Source: DATEHQ01 sp035279525
GTDB taxonomy: Bacteria > Chloroflexota > Dormibacteria > Dormibacterales > Dormibacteraceae
Direction of reading: 5' to 3'
Assembly (NCBI GenBank): GCA_035279525.1
Contig: DATEHQ010000083.1
Location: 1 to 51,549 of the forward strand
DNA length: 51,549 bases
The notes beneath the pieces are model-generated. The model saw nothing but the letters and a program-made list of their open reading frames with translations. It ran no database searches and had not been told where the DNA came from. This document shows, one piece after another, positions 40,308 to 47,892 of the stretch (position 1 is its first letter; every line of letters starts with the position of its first letter). The position numbers were made by a program, and so were the translations under genes.

Positions 40308-40313
40308 ATTATA
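40308..40313 (-). promoter_or_regulatory. -10 element of the CGNR regulator gene (leaderless type)
   Basis: On the minus strand a consensus TATAAT ends 8 nt before ATG 40299, with no Shine-Dalgarno. Confidence 0.6.
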
Positions 40314-40338
40314 TCCATAACCCACAACGGGCTAACAT

Positions 40339-40353
40339 TGGTTATAATAACCA
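40339..40353. promoter_or_regulatory. Palindromic operator TGGTTAT-A-ATAACCA
   Basis: This perfect 15-bp dyad covers the TATAAT (40343-40348) of the plus-strand promoter. Related ATAACC and GGTTA half-sites recur at 40317-40322 and 40370-40374. It is the probable CGNR regulator binding site. Confidence 0.65.
40343..40348 (+). promoter_or_regulatory. -10 element for the small gene at 40388
   Basis: A consensus TATAAT lies in the centre of the palindrome. The resulting leader of about 33 nt carries a perfect Shine-Dalgarno. Confidence 0.55.
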
Positions 40354-40387
40354 GTGTCACGAGATCGATGGTTAAGGAGGACGAGCG

Positions 40388-40651
40388 ATGAACCAGTACC
40401 TGAACGAAGACGCCGCGTGGCAGAGGCTCAAGGACGTCCAGCGGGAGTACGAGAACAGCCGGTTGCTGGCCGTCCACGGCTGGCCGGCCCTGGTGCACCT
40501 GTCCGGGCTCATCGTGCGGCGGGCGTGGTGGCTGGCAGGCCTGGCCATGCAGCGGGCCCCACGGCGCAGCCCGGCCGCTTCAGCGCCCACCGTCGCGGTC
40601 GGGCTGGAGCTCGCCAACGAGGATTGCGATGTGGCGCCACACGCCGCATGA
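40388..40651 (+). CDS. Small protein of unknown function under CGNR operator
   Basis: This 87-aa protein starts at ATG 40388 behind TAAGGAGG at 40373-40380, the best ribosome-binding site in the window. It begins MNQYLNEDAAWQRLKDVQRE, a charged amphipathic helix, then has a semi-hydrophobic segment (LVHLSGLIVRRAWWLAGLAM, residues about 36-55) with Trp and Arg residues, then a Pro/Ala-rich tail ending DCDVAPHAA. This suggests a membrane-associated small protein. I recognise no family. Its promoter lies under the CGNR palindrome, so it is probably the regulator's target. Confidence 0.65.
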   Translation: MNQYLNEDAAWQRLKDVQREYENSRLLAVHGWPALVHLSGLIVRRAWWLAGLAMQRAPRRSPAASAPTVAVGLELANEDCDVAPHAA

Positions 40652-40739
40652 GGCTCTGGCGCTCGTGATCCGCTTCGCGCGCGACCTGGCGTGGGTGCTC
40701 CTGCGCGGCGTTCGACCACGCTGGTGGGAGCGTGCCTGA
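40629..40739 (+). CDS. Candidate 36-aa microprotein overlapping the 87-aa gene
   Basis: ATG 40629 to TGA 40737-40739 gives MWRHTPHEALALVIRFARDL and then AWVLLRGVRPRWWERA. GAGG sits 7 nt upstream and the ORF overlaps the 3' end of the 87-aa gene by 23 nt in another frame. The product would be a single amphipathic helix rich in Trp and Arg, similar in flavour to the upstream protein. Coding status is uncertain because the ORF is short. Confidence 0.35.
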   Translation: MWRHTPHEALALVIRFARDLAWVLLRGVRPRWWERA

Positions 40740-40743
40740 AGCG

Positions 40744-41604
40744 TCAGCCCGCGTCGTTCGCGGCGGCGAGCCGGCGCAGGACCGAGACCTGCTCGGCGTC
40801 GGGACCGTCCCCGGCGCCGGGCACCTCGAGGATGAACGGCAGCTTGGCCAGCCGCGGCTCATGAAGTAGGGCGCGGAACCCCTCCTCGCCTATCTGGCCG
40901 GTGCCGATGTTGGCGTGGCGGTCGCGGTTCGAGCCGAGGCCGGTCACCGAGTCATTGCAGTGGATCACCTCGACGCGCGGCAGGCCGACCACGCGAGCGA
41001 GCTCATCGAGCGTCTTCGACACCTCCGGCGCCGTGCGCTCGTCGTATCCCGAAGCGAACGCGTGACACGTGTCGAAGCACACCGCGACTCGGGGGTCGTC
41101 GTCGAGCGCCGCCAGCATCTGCGCGATCTCCTCGAAGCGGGCGCCGACGCAGCCGCCCAGGCCCGCGTTGTTCTCGATCAGCAGCTTTGCCGACTTCGGG
41201 TCTGCGCGTTCGAGCACGCGCTTCAGGTGCTCGGTGATCTGCGGCAGGCGCGCCTCGAACCCGCCTCCCTTGTGCGAGCCGGTGTGGAAGATGACCCCGT
41301 CGACGCCAAGCTCGTCAGCCGACTTGAGGTAGCCGGTGAGCGTGCTCTCCGAGCGCTGCCGCATGGTGGGGTCGTCGCCCGCCAGGTTGATCAGGTAGAC
41401 GGCGTGAAAATAAAACGGCGGCCTCCCGTGCTTTTCGGCCGCCTCTTTGAACGTGGCGATCCGGTTCTCGTCGAGCTTGGGCGAGCCCCAGAAGCCGGGC
41501 GGCGTGGGGTGGACCTGGATCGCTTCGGCGCCCATCGCCTCGGCTCGCTCATACGCGAGATGCAGCCCTCCCGACGAATCCACGTGTGCTCCAAGCAGCG
41601 GCAC
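40744..41604 (-). CDS. nfo: Endonuclease IV (AP endonuclease)
   Basis: This 286-aa TIM-barrel enzyme cleaves abasic sites in base excision repair. It opens MPLLGAHVDSSGGL. Metal ligands are visible in FHAVYLINLAG, IFHTGSHKGG, KLLIENNAGLG (Glu), VCFDTCHAFASGYD (Asp and His), EVIHCNDSVTG, NRDRHANIGTG (Asp/His) and FILEVPG (Glu). All three zinc-site clusters are intact. It starts at GTG 41604 with TACTCT 8 nt upstream. Confidence 0.95.
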   Translation of the reverse strand: MPLLGAHVDSSGGLHLAYERAEAMGAEAIQVHPTPPGFWGSPKLDENRIATFKEAAEKHGRPPFYFHAVYLINLAGDDPTMRQRSESTLTGYLKSADELGVDGVIFHTGSHKGGGFEARLPQITEHLKRVLERADPKSAKLLIENNAGLGGCVGARFEEIAQMLAALDDDPRVAVCFDTCHAFASGYDERTAPEVSKTLDELARVVGLPRVEVIHCNDSVTGLGSNRDRHANIGTGQIGEEGFRALLHEPRLAKLPFILEVPGAGDGPDAEQVSVLRRLAAANDAG

Positions 41605-41612
41605 TGAAACAG

Positions 41613-41618
41613 AGAGTA
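41613..41618 (-). promoter_or_regulatory. -10-like hexamer for endonuclease IV gene (leaderless type)
   Basis: On the minus strand TACTCT ends 8 nt before GTG 41604. Confidence 0.4.
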
Positions 41619-41660
41619 AGGCTGGTCCCTTCTGCCATGCTGGGATCAGGTGTTGGGCTG

Positions 41661-42602
41661 ATGTCGGTGTTTGTCATGGGGGACCTCGACCTCGCGATTC
41701 GGGGCCGGACCTACCGCGAGCCCGAGGGTCCGCACGCGATGGTGGTGCGGGGCAAGGACCTCGAGCCGGGCCTGCAGCATGTCGCCTCGCGGGACGACTG
41801 CCGCTCGATCGCGGTGGTCGGGCTGCCCGAGGCCGTGCCCGACCTTTCGGTGCTCGTCGGCCGCAGGCTGTTCCTGGTCGATGGCGACAGCGCGCGCCTG
41901 CGCACCTTCGCCGAGACCGCGATCCGCGCCGGCATCGAGGTCGAGTGGATCCGCTCCGCGCGCCCGCCTTTCGAAAGGCTCGCCGCCGCGCTGCTTCCGG
42001 CAGGCGCGATCGTGATGGCGGCAGGCTCGGGCACTCGCATGCCGGGCGGCGACAAGCTGCTGCTCGACTTCGACGGCGCGCCGATGGTCCGCCATGTCAT
42101 GCACGCCGCGTCCGAGGGTGGTTGCCATCAGACGGTGGTCGTCTATTCCGCCGAAAACGTGAGGCAGGCCGTCAACGGCAACGCCGAGGTCGTTTTCAAC
42201 CCCCGGGCGAGGACCGGGATGGCCTCCACCCTGCAGGTCGGGCTTCGCGCCATGCGGCCCGAGATGGAGGCCGCGGTCGTGCTGCTCGGCGATCAGCCGC
42301 TCGTCGGCTCGCGAACCGTCGCAGCGCTGCTGCGGATGTGGCGGCGCGAGGGCTCGCGACCCGCGGTGGCGGTGGCACAGGAGAACGGCGATTGGGCTCC
42401 GCCAGTGGTGATCTCGCGCGAGCTCTGGGACCAGCTTTTCGAGCTCAAGGGCGACGCGGGCGCGCGCCAGGTCCTGCAGGGCCATCCGGAGCTGCTCGAC
42501 GTCGTACCCGCGCCGGGGCGCGTCGAGGATGTCGACACACCAGACGACTACGCCAAGATCGTGCGTCTCTTCCCGCGCCGCAAGCCTCGACAGCGAGCCT
42601 GA
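41661..42602 (+). CDS. MocA-like molybdenum cofactor nucleotidyltransferase with extra N-terminal domain
   Basis: The last 200 residues are an NTP_transferase_3 (MobA/MocA-like) domain: AIVMAAGSGTRMPGGDKLLL carries the nucleotide-binding loop and VVLLGDQPLVGSRTV the metal-binding Asp. It ends VEDVDTPDDYAKIV, as in MocA, which makes the cytosine-dinucleotide cofactor used by xanthine-oxidase-family enzymes such as CoxL. The first 110 residues (FVMGDLDLAIRGRTYREPEG and on, with VGRRLFLVDGDSARLRTFAE) form a separate region I cannot assign. It lies 5.8 kb from coxL. The start may alternatively be ATG 41637. Confidence 0.8.
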   Translation: MSVFVMGDLDLAIRGRTYREPEGPHAMVVRGKDLEPGLQHVASRDDCRSIAVVGLPEAVPDLSVLVGRRLFLVDGDSARLRTFAETAIRAGIEVEWIRSARPPFERLAAALLPAGAIVMAAGSGTRMPGGDKLLLDFDGAPMVRHVMHAASEGGCHQTVVVYSAENVRQAVNGNAEVVFNPRARTGMASTLQVGLRAMRPEMEAAVVLLGDQPLVGSRTVAALLRMWRREGSRPAVAVAQENGDWAPPVVISRELWDQLFELKGDAGARQVLQGHPELLDVVPAPGRVEDVDTPDDYAKIVRLFPRRKPRQRA

Positions 42603-42683
42603 GCACCGCGCCTGGACGGCGCCGACCTCGGCCGGGCGCGTACGATGCATAACAGTGCTAGCGATCGCTCTAGGAGTGGGAAC

Positions 42684-43514
42684 TTGAAAGATCAGGGCGC
42701 CGTGAGCTGGGTGCGGTCGGGCGACTACGAGGACATCCTCTACGACACCGCCGAAGGGATCGCCAGGATCACCATCAACCGGCCCGAGGTGCGCAACGCC
42801 TTCCGGCCGACCACCGTATTCGAGCTGTCGAAGGCATTCGAGGCGGCCCGCGACGACCCCTCGGTCGGCGTCGTCATCCTGACCGGGGCCGGCACCGAGG
42901 CGTTCTGCTCGGGGGGCGACCAGCGCATCCGCGGCGACGACGGCTACGTCGACCCGAAGGGGATCGGGCGACTGAACGTGCTCGATCTCCAGGTGCAGAT
43001 CCGCCGCCTGCCCAAGCCGGTGATCGCGATGGTCGCGGGCTATGCGATCGGGGGCGGCCACGTGCTGCACGTCGTGTGCGACCTGACGATCGCGGCCGAC
43101 AACGCCCGCTTCGGGCAGACCGGACCGCGCGTCGGCAGCTTCGACGGCGGCTACGGCGCGGGCCTGCTGGCCCGCATCGTCGGGCAGAAGAAGGCGCGCG
43201 AGATCTGGTTCCTGTGCCGGCAGTACGACGCCGGCGAGGCCCTGGCGATGGGCCTCATCAACAAGGTGGTGCCCCTGGCCGAGCTGGAGAGTGAGACCGT
43301 CGATTGGTGCCGGCGCATGCTCGAGCTCAGCCCACTCGCGCTTCGCATGCTCAAGGCCGGTCTCAACGCGGCCGACGACGGGCTCGCGGGGATCCAGCAG
43401 CTCGCGGGTGACGCCACCCTCCTCTACTACATGAGCGAGGAGGCCCAGGAGGGACGCGACGCCTACGTCCAGAAGCGCAAGCCCAACTTCTCGCGATTCC
43501 CGAAAAGACCCTGA
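42684..43514 (+). CDS. menB: 1,4-dihydroxy-2-naphthoyl-CoA synthase
   Basis: This 276-aa crotonase-fold enzyme closes the second ring of menaquinone. It shows IARITINRPEVRNAFRPTTV, the MenB-specific FCSGGDQRIRGDDGY, MVAGYAIGGGHVLHVVCDLT, GPRVGSFDGGYGAGLLAR and the C-terminal signature YYMSEEAQEGRDAYVQKRKP. TTG 42684 with an upstream GGAG is my preferred start. ATG 42645 and GTG 42702 are alternatives in frame. It is followed 7 nt later by menA. Confidence 0.95.
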   Translation: MKDQGAVSWVRSGDYEDILYDTAEGIARITINRPEVRNAFRPTTVFELSKAFEAARDDPSVGVVILTGAGTEAFCSGGDQRIRGDDGYVDPKGIGRLNVLDLQVQIRRLPKPVIAMVAGYAIGGGHVLHVVCDLTIAADNARFGQTGPRVGSFDGGYGAGLLARIVGQKKAREIWFLCRQYDAGEALAMGLINKVVPLAELESETVDWCRRMLELSPLALRMLKAGLNAADDGLAGIQQLAGDATLLYYMSEEAQEGRDAYVQKRKPNFSRFPKRP

Positions 43515-43521
43515 GGGGCTG

Positions 43522-44418
43522 ATGGTCGCGACCGCCCCCGCCATGAGCGCGGGGCGCGTGTGGTGGTCGGCGGTGCGTCCTGCCACGCTCGCCGCGTCGG
43601 TGTCGCCGGTCCTGGCGGGTACCGCGGTCGCGGTCCACGGCGGTGGGGCGCGCTGGTGGGCCGGTCTTGGCGCGCTGATCGTGGGCCTGGGCGTTCAGCT
43701 CGGAGTCAACTTCGCCAACGACTATTCGGACTTCGTCCGCGGCGCCGATGCGAAACGCGTCGGCCCGGTGCGCGCGGCGTCATCGGGGATCGTCGATCCG
43801 CGCCATGTGAAGTTCGCCGCGGTCTCGACCTTCGGAATCGCCGGCCTGGCCGGCCTGGCGCTCAGCGTCGCGATCGATTGGCGCCTGCTGCTCGTGGGTG
43901 CTGCGTGTCTCCTCGCGGGCTGGCTCTACACCGGAGGCCCGCGTCCGTATGGCTACCTCGGGCTGGGCGAGGTCGTCTGCTTCGTGTTCTTCGGCCTCGT
44001 CGCCACCGTGGGCACGGTCTACGTCGAGACGAGCCACGTCATCCCGCTCGCCGTGCTGATGGGATGCGCCATGGGCTTCCTCGCATGCGCGATCCTGGTC
44101 CTGAACAACCTTCGCGACATCGACTCCGACGCGGAGGCCGGCAAGCGCACGCTGGCGACTCGAATCGGCCGGGACCGGACTCGACTGCTCCTGCTCGCGC
44201 TCGTCGTCGCCGCCTTCCTCGTCCCGGTGGTGATCGCGATCGCGCGGCTTGCCGGCTGGACCGTCCTGCTGACGCTTCTCGCCGCGCCCGCGGCCGTCTC
44301 GCCCCTGCGGGCGGCTTTTGCAGAGACCTCGGCACCGGCGCTCGTCGATGCGCTCAAACGGACGGCCGCGATCCAGCTCGGCTACGCGATCCTGTTCGCC
44401 TTCGGGATCCTGCTGTGA
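43522..44418 (+). CDS. menA: 1,4-dihydroxy-2-naphthoate polyprenyltransferase
   Basis: This 298-aa UbiA-family membrane enzyme has eight to nine helices. It opens WWSAVRPATLAASVSPVLAG. The first Asp-rich motif is VNFANDYSDFVRGAD (N-D-Y-x-D, Mg-prenyl-PP binding) near residue 64. The second is LNNLRDIDSDAEAGKRTLAT near 195. It attaches the isoprenoid tail to DHNA. It overlaps the downstream menC remnant by GTGA (44415-44418). Confidence 0.94.
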   Translation: MVATAPAMSAGRVWWSAVRPATLAASVSPVLAGTAVAVHGGGARWWAGLGALIVGLGVQLGVNFANDYSDFVRGADAKRVGPVRAASSGIVDPRHVKFAAVSTFGIAGLAGLALSVAIDWRLLLVGAACLLAGWLYTGGPRPYGYLGLGEVVCFVFFGLVATVGTVYVETSHVIPLAVLMGCAMGFLACAILVLNNLRDIDSDAEAGKRTLATRIGRDRTRLLLLALVVAAFLVPVVIAIARLAGWTVLLTLLAAPAAVSPLRAAFAETSAPALVDALKRTAAIQLGYAILFAFGILL

Positions 44419-44627
44419 AAGCAGCGGTGATCAGCGCGCGCCGTCCGGCCGAAGTCGCACGCGAGGTCGAGGCGCTCGCGCGCGATGGGTGCCGGTCGTT
44501 CCGCCTGAAGTGCGTCGCTCACGGTGGGATGGTCGACCAGGAGCGGCTCGGCGCCGCCCGCTACGCCGCCGGCCTTCAGTCGACGGTCGAGCTGGAGGAG
44601 ACCGCCGCGCTCGCCGCGGCCAGGTGA
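44415..44627 (+). pseudogene. Truncated menC (o-succinylbenzoate synthase) remnant
   Basis: This 70-codon frame starts in a GTGA overlap with menA. VKAAVISARRPAEVAREVEA followed by LARDGCRSFRLKC and MVDQERLGAARYAAG matches the central enolase-superfamily segment of MenC, where a fKlKv-type strand carries the first active-site Lys and is followed by D-x2-R-x2-avR-x-x-G. The N-terminal capping domain and the whole C-terminal barrel, with the metal-binding Asp/Glu/Asp residues, are missing. The end is antisense to menH. It is probably a deletion remnant of a menB-menA-menC operon; a coincidental short ORF is the alternative. Confidence 0.55.
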
Positions 44628-45412
44628 GCCGCCAGGACACGGGCGAACGCCTCCGGCCTTTCCTGGTGGACGGGATGCCCGGACCGCAGCACGACCTCGA
44701 CGCGGCCGCCAGGCACCGTGGCAGCGAGCCTGCGCGCCGAGGCCACGTACCCGTGGTCGAGCTGGCCCGCCACGAAGGTGCACGGAAACGACACCCTCGC
44801 CAGGTCGTCCCACAGCGGCTCCATGACGCCCGCCCCCATGCCGCGCAGCGAGCACGCAAGGCCGCCAGCATGGTTCTCGAGCCGCTCCGACTCGACCTGC
44901 GCGACGAAGGATGGGCCCCGCCTCTCGAGCCCGGCAAAAAGCGGAAGGCCGCTCCAGTACTTGACGAACGCCTCGACGCCCTCCTTCTCGATCCGTTGGG
45001 CAAGGGCTTCGTCGCCCTGGCGCCGGCCCTCGCGCGCGTCGGGGTCGAGCCCGGCGTGCGCGCCAACCGTGAGCAGCGAAAGCACCCGGCCGGGCCGCCG
45101 CGCCGCGACGTGAAGGGCGAGGCGCCCACCCATCGAGTAGCCGACCAGGTGGGTCCTCACCACGCCGAGGTGGTCCCAGAGCAGCTCGAGGTCCGACGTG
45201 CAGGCCTCCATGGAGCACGACGCGCCCGGACTCGTGCCGGTTTCGCCGTGCCCGCGGAGGTCGGGCACGATCCAGCGGTAGCCCTGCGGCATCTTCGCGA
45301 CCACCTCGCGCCAGCTCCGGCCCGACTGGGTGAAGCCGTGCAGCAGGGTGACCGGGGTGCCATCGCCGCTCGTGAAATAGCTCAAACGGACGTCGCCAGC
45401 GTCGAGAATCAC
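44576..45412 (-). CDS. menH: MenH-like alpha/beta hydrolase (SHCHC synthase)
   Basis: This 278-aa protein has GTPVTLLHGFTQSGRSWREV (the oxyanion LHGFTQSG motif favoured by MenH), RWIVPDLRGHGETG, the nucleophile elbow HLVGYSMGGRLALHVA (Ser about residue 92), an acid near FVAGQLDHGYVA and the His in VLRSGHPVHQERPEAF. MenH eliminates pyruvate from SEPHCHC to give SHCHC, the step after MenD. It is divergent from menD with an 11-bp gap; its -10 overlaps the menD start codon. Confidence 0.85.
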   Translation of the reverse strand: MILDAGDVRLSYFTSGDGTPVTLLHGFTQSGRSWREVVAKMPQGYRWIVPDLRGHGETGTSPGASCSMEACTSDLELLWDHLGVVRTHLVGYSMGGRLALHVAARRPGRVLSLLTVGAHAGLDPDAREGRRQGDEALAQRIEKEGVEAFVKYWSGLPLFAGLERRGPSFVAQVESERLENHAGGLACSLRGMGAGVMEPLWDDLARVSFPCTFVAGQLDHGYVASARRLAATVPGGRVEVVLRSGHPVHQERPEAFARVLAAHLAAASAAVSSSSTVD

Positions 45413-45418
45413 AGTCCG

Positions 45419-45424
45419 ATCGTA
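45419..45424 (-). promoter_or_regulatory. -10-like hexamer for menH, overlapping the menD start
   Basis: On the minus strand TACGAT ends 6 nt before GTG 45412. Its first base pair is the first base of the menD ATG (45424-45426). Confidence 0.4.
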
Positions 45425-47100
45425 TGGATGTAACGCAATCCTTCGCGGCGACTTTCGTGGACGAGCTCGCTTTGCAGGGGGTCGACCACGCCTGCGTCTC
45501 GCCCGGCTCGCGCTCCGCGCCGCTCGCGATGGCTCTGCAGAGGCATCCGAGGATCAAGGTCCTGATGCACATCGACGAGCGCTCTGGGTCGTTTTTCGCG
45601 GTCGGGCTCGCCAAGGCGACGGGCAAGCCGGTGGTGCTCCTTTGCACTTCGGGAACGGCCGCCGCCGAGTTTCACGCCGCCGTGGTCGAGGCTTCGTACT
45701 CGCGCTCGCCGCTGATCGTGCTGACCGCCGACCGGCCGCCCGAGCTCCAGGGCGTGGGTTCCAACCAGTCGATCGACCAGCAGCGCCTCTATGGCAGCGC
45801 GGTCCGCTGGTTCTTCGACCCCGGCGCGCCGGTCGAGATGCCGAATGCGGCCCGGATGTGGCGCCGGCTCGCCGCGCGCGCCTACGCGGAGGCCGCCAAC
45901 GGCCCCGTGCATCTCAACCTGCCGTTTCGCGAGCCGCTCGTGCCCCCGCCCGGGCAGGTGCCCGCGCCGGTGGGTGCCCCGGCGCAGTCGATCACCTCGG
46001 CGCGAGCCCTGCCCACGCCCAACCAGGTGGCCTCGCTGGCCACCGCGCTCCAGCGCGCCCAGCGGCCGCTCGTGGTGGCCGGTGAGATGCGCGACGGCGA
46101 CCGCCTCGCGCCCGCCCTGCACCGCCTCGGGCTGCCTGTGCTGGCCGAGCCCACCTCGCAGCTTCGACGCGCTGAGACCGGCGCGTCGGTCGAGTCCTAC
46201 GAGGCGCTGCTGCGCGCCGGGTGGTCGCTGCAGCACGGCCCGGATCTCGTGATCCGCCTCGGCGCCACACCGACATCGCGCGTGATGAACCGCTGGCTGG
46301 CCGCAGCCGCCGCCCCGACGTTCCTGATCGACCCCGACCGAGCCTGGCGAGACCAGGACCAGGTCGCGACGAATGTCATGGCGTGCGACGCGCAGCCGCT
46401 GCTCGAGGCGCTGCCTCCGCTCGATCGCTCCGGCTGGCGCGAACAGTGGGTGGGGGCGGGGAAGCGCGCCGCTGCCGCGATCGCCGCGACCATCGTGTCC
46501 ACTCCGCTGCACGAGGGTCATGTGGTGCGCGGAATCGCCGCGCGGCTGCCCGACTCGGGCCAGGTGTTCATCGGGTCGAGCATGCCGATCCGAGCCGCCG
46601 ACAGCTTCTGGCCGCAGTCCCGGTCGCAGCAGCGGTTTTTCGCCAACCGCGGCGCGAGCGGCATCGATGGCCTCATCTCCAGCGGGCTCGGCGTCGCGTT
46701 CGGCAGACCCAACGTGCCGACCGTGCTGCTGGTCGGCGACCTGTCGCTCTATCACGACATGAACGGCCTGTGGGCGCTGCGGCGCCATGGCGTTCGTGCG
46801 ACCATCGTGGTCTGCGACAACGATGGGGGAGGGGTCTTCAGCTTTTTGCCCCAGGCAGAGCACCAGGACGTGTTCGAGGAGCTGTTCATCACCCCGCTCG
46901 GTCTCGACCTCTCGCAGGTGGCTCGGCTGTACGGCCTGGTCTACAGCCCGGTCACCGACCGGTCGGGCCTCGAACCCGCGATCGCGGACGCCATCGCCGC
47001 GCCCACGCCGACGATGGTCGTCGTGCGCTTCAAGCGAGACGACAGCGTCACGGGCCATCGCCTCTGCTGGGAGGCCGCGGCCTCAGCGCTGAAGGGTTAG
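45424..47100 (+). CDS. menD: SEPHCHC synthase (MenD)
   Basis: This 558-aa thiamine-diphosphate enzyme couples 2-oxoglutarate with isochorismate. It shows FVDELALQGVDHACVSPGSRS (MenD signature), MHIDERSGSFFAVGLAKATG with the catalytic Glu in DERS, LCTSGTAAAEFHAAVVEA and the C-terminal TPP/Mg motif VLLVGDLSLYHDMNGLWALR with VCDNDGGGVFSFLPQAEH. The length is normal. It needs 2-oxoglutarate, also a possible KorAB substrate. It is divergent from menH and convergent with a hydrolase gene. Confidence 0.96.
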   Translation: MDVTQSFAATFVDELALQGVDHACVSPGSRSAPLAMALQRHPRIKVLMHIDERSGSFFAVGLAKATGKPVVLLCTSGTAAAEFHAAVVEASYSRSPLIVLTADRPPELQGVGSNQSIDQQRLYGSAVRWFFDPGAPVEMPNAARMWRRLAARAYAEAANGPVHLNLPFREPLVPPPGQVPAPVGAPAQSITSARALPTPNQVASLATALQRAQRPLVVAGEMRDGDRLAPALHRLGLPVLAEPTSQLRRAETGASVESYEALLRAGWSLQHGPDLVIRLGATPTSRVMNRWLAAAAAPTFLIDPDRAWRDQDQVATNVMACDAQPLLEALPPLDRSGWREQWVGAGKRAAAAIAATIVSTPLHEGHVVRGIAARLPDSGQVFIGSSMPIRAADSFWPQSRSQQRFFANRGASGIDGLISSGLGVAFGRPNVPTVLLVGDLSLYHDMNGLWALRRHGVRATIVVCDNDGGGVFSFLPQAEHQDVFEELFITPLGLDLSQVARLYGLVYSPVTDRSGLEPAIADAIAAPTPTMVVVRFKRDDSVTGHRLCWEAAASALKG

Positions 47101-47892
47101 CTACTCGAGCAGGAAGTCCAGGACAAGGCGGTTGAACTCGTCCGGATGCTCGAGGTTCGGCATGTGGGCCGCGTCGTGGATCACCGCCTTGCGGGCGTGA
47201 GGGACCGACTTCATGAGCAGCTCGGCGCCGTCCATCACAGGGGGTACGTCCTCGTCACCGATCAGCACCAGCACCGGCGCGCCGATCTCATGGAGGCGTC
47301 CGACCGCGGGTGGCTCCAGGTCTTTGGCCGGCGACCTCTCCCAGTCGACATTCACGTTCTTGCCGTTCATGTCGAGAAACAGCTCGCGCCAGCCCTGGTT
47401 CGACACGTAGCCCTCGGGCCGCCGCGGCCCGTCCAGGAAGAGGCGCATCTCGGCGCGGTTGAGGGCCTCCCAGTCCCTGGCCTCGTCGGCGGCGCGGATG
47501 TCGTTGAACAGCTCGGGATATTTCTCGCCGAAGTTGGCGCCTCCGATGGAGCTCCCGACCAGAACGAGCTTGGAGACGCGCTCGGCATGTGCGAGCGCGA
47601 AGTCGATGGCGATCCCGCCACCCATCGACGCGCCGACGAGGTGGGCGGGCTTGAGGCCGAGCTCGTCGACGAGGGCGAGGAGGTCGTCGACCGGCGACCA
47701 TTCGCCCGCCGGAAGCGCGGACTGGCCGTAGCCCCTTATGTCCGGACGGATGACGTCGAAGTGCTGGGCGAACGGGTGCACCTGTGGCTCCCACATCCGG
47801 CTGTCCGCGATGCCCTCGTGAAGAAAGATCACGGGCATGCCCGAGCCTTCGCGCTCGAAATGGATGCGGACGCCGTTGAGGGTCGCCTTCAT
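47101..47892 (-). CDS. Alpha/beta hydrolase in the menF operon
   Basis: This 263-aa protein has GMPVIFLHEGIADSRMWEPQ (an LHEG rather than LHGF oxyanion loop), FDVIRPDIRGYGQS, the nucleophile elbow HLVGASMGGGIAIDFALAHA (Ser about residue 94), an acid in VLVLIGDEDVPPVMDGAELL and the His in VIHDAAHMPNLEHPDEFNR. It is a general hydrolase of the 3-oxoadipate enol-lactonase/MenH type; substrate not assigned. The ATG overlaps the menF stop by 1 bp, so it is cotranscribed with menF and the MerR gene. Confidence 0.88.
   Translation of the reverse strand: MKATLNGVRIHFEREGSGMPVIFLHEGIADSRMWEPQVHPFAQHFDVIRPDIRGYGQSALPAGEWSPVDDLLALVDELGLKPAHLVGASMGGGIAIDFALAHAERVSKLVLVGSSIGGANFGEKYPELFNDIRAADEARDWEALNRAEMRLFLDGPRRPEGYVSNQGWRELFLDMNGKNVNVDWERSPAKDLEPPAVGRLHEIGAPVLVLIGDEDVPPVMDGAELLMKSVPHARKAVIHDAAHMPNLEHPDEFNRLVLDFLLE

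Noticed and set aside
41646..43586. A 646-aa minus-strand open frame
   Set aside because: It runs antisense through the MocA-like gene and menB, has no recognisable domain and an implausible His/Asp/Arg-rich composition; it is a GC-rich shadow.
45409..47058. A 549-aa minus-strand open frame
   Set aside because: It is a shadow of menD; its sequence is Arg/His/Gly-rich without motifs.
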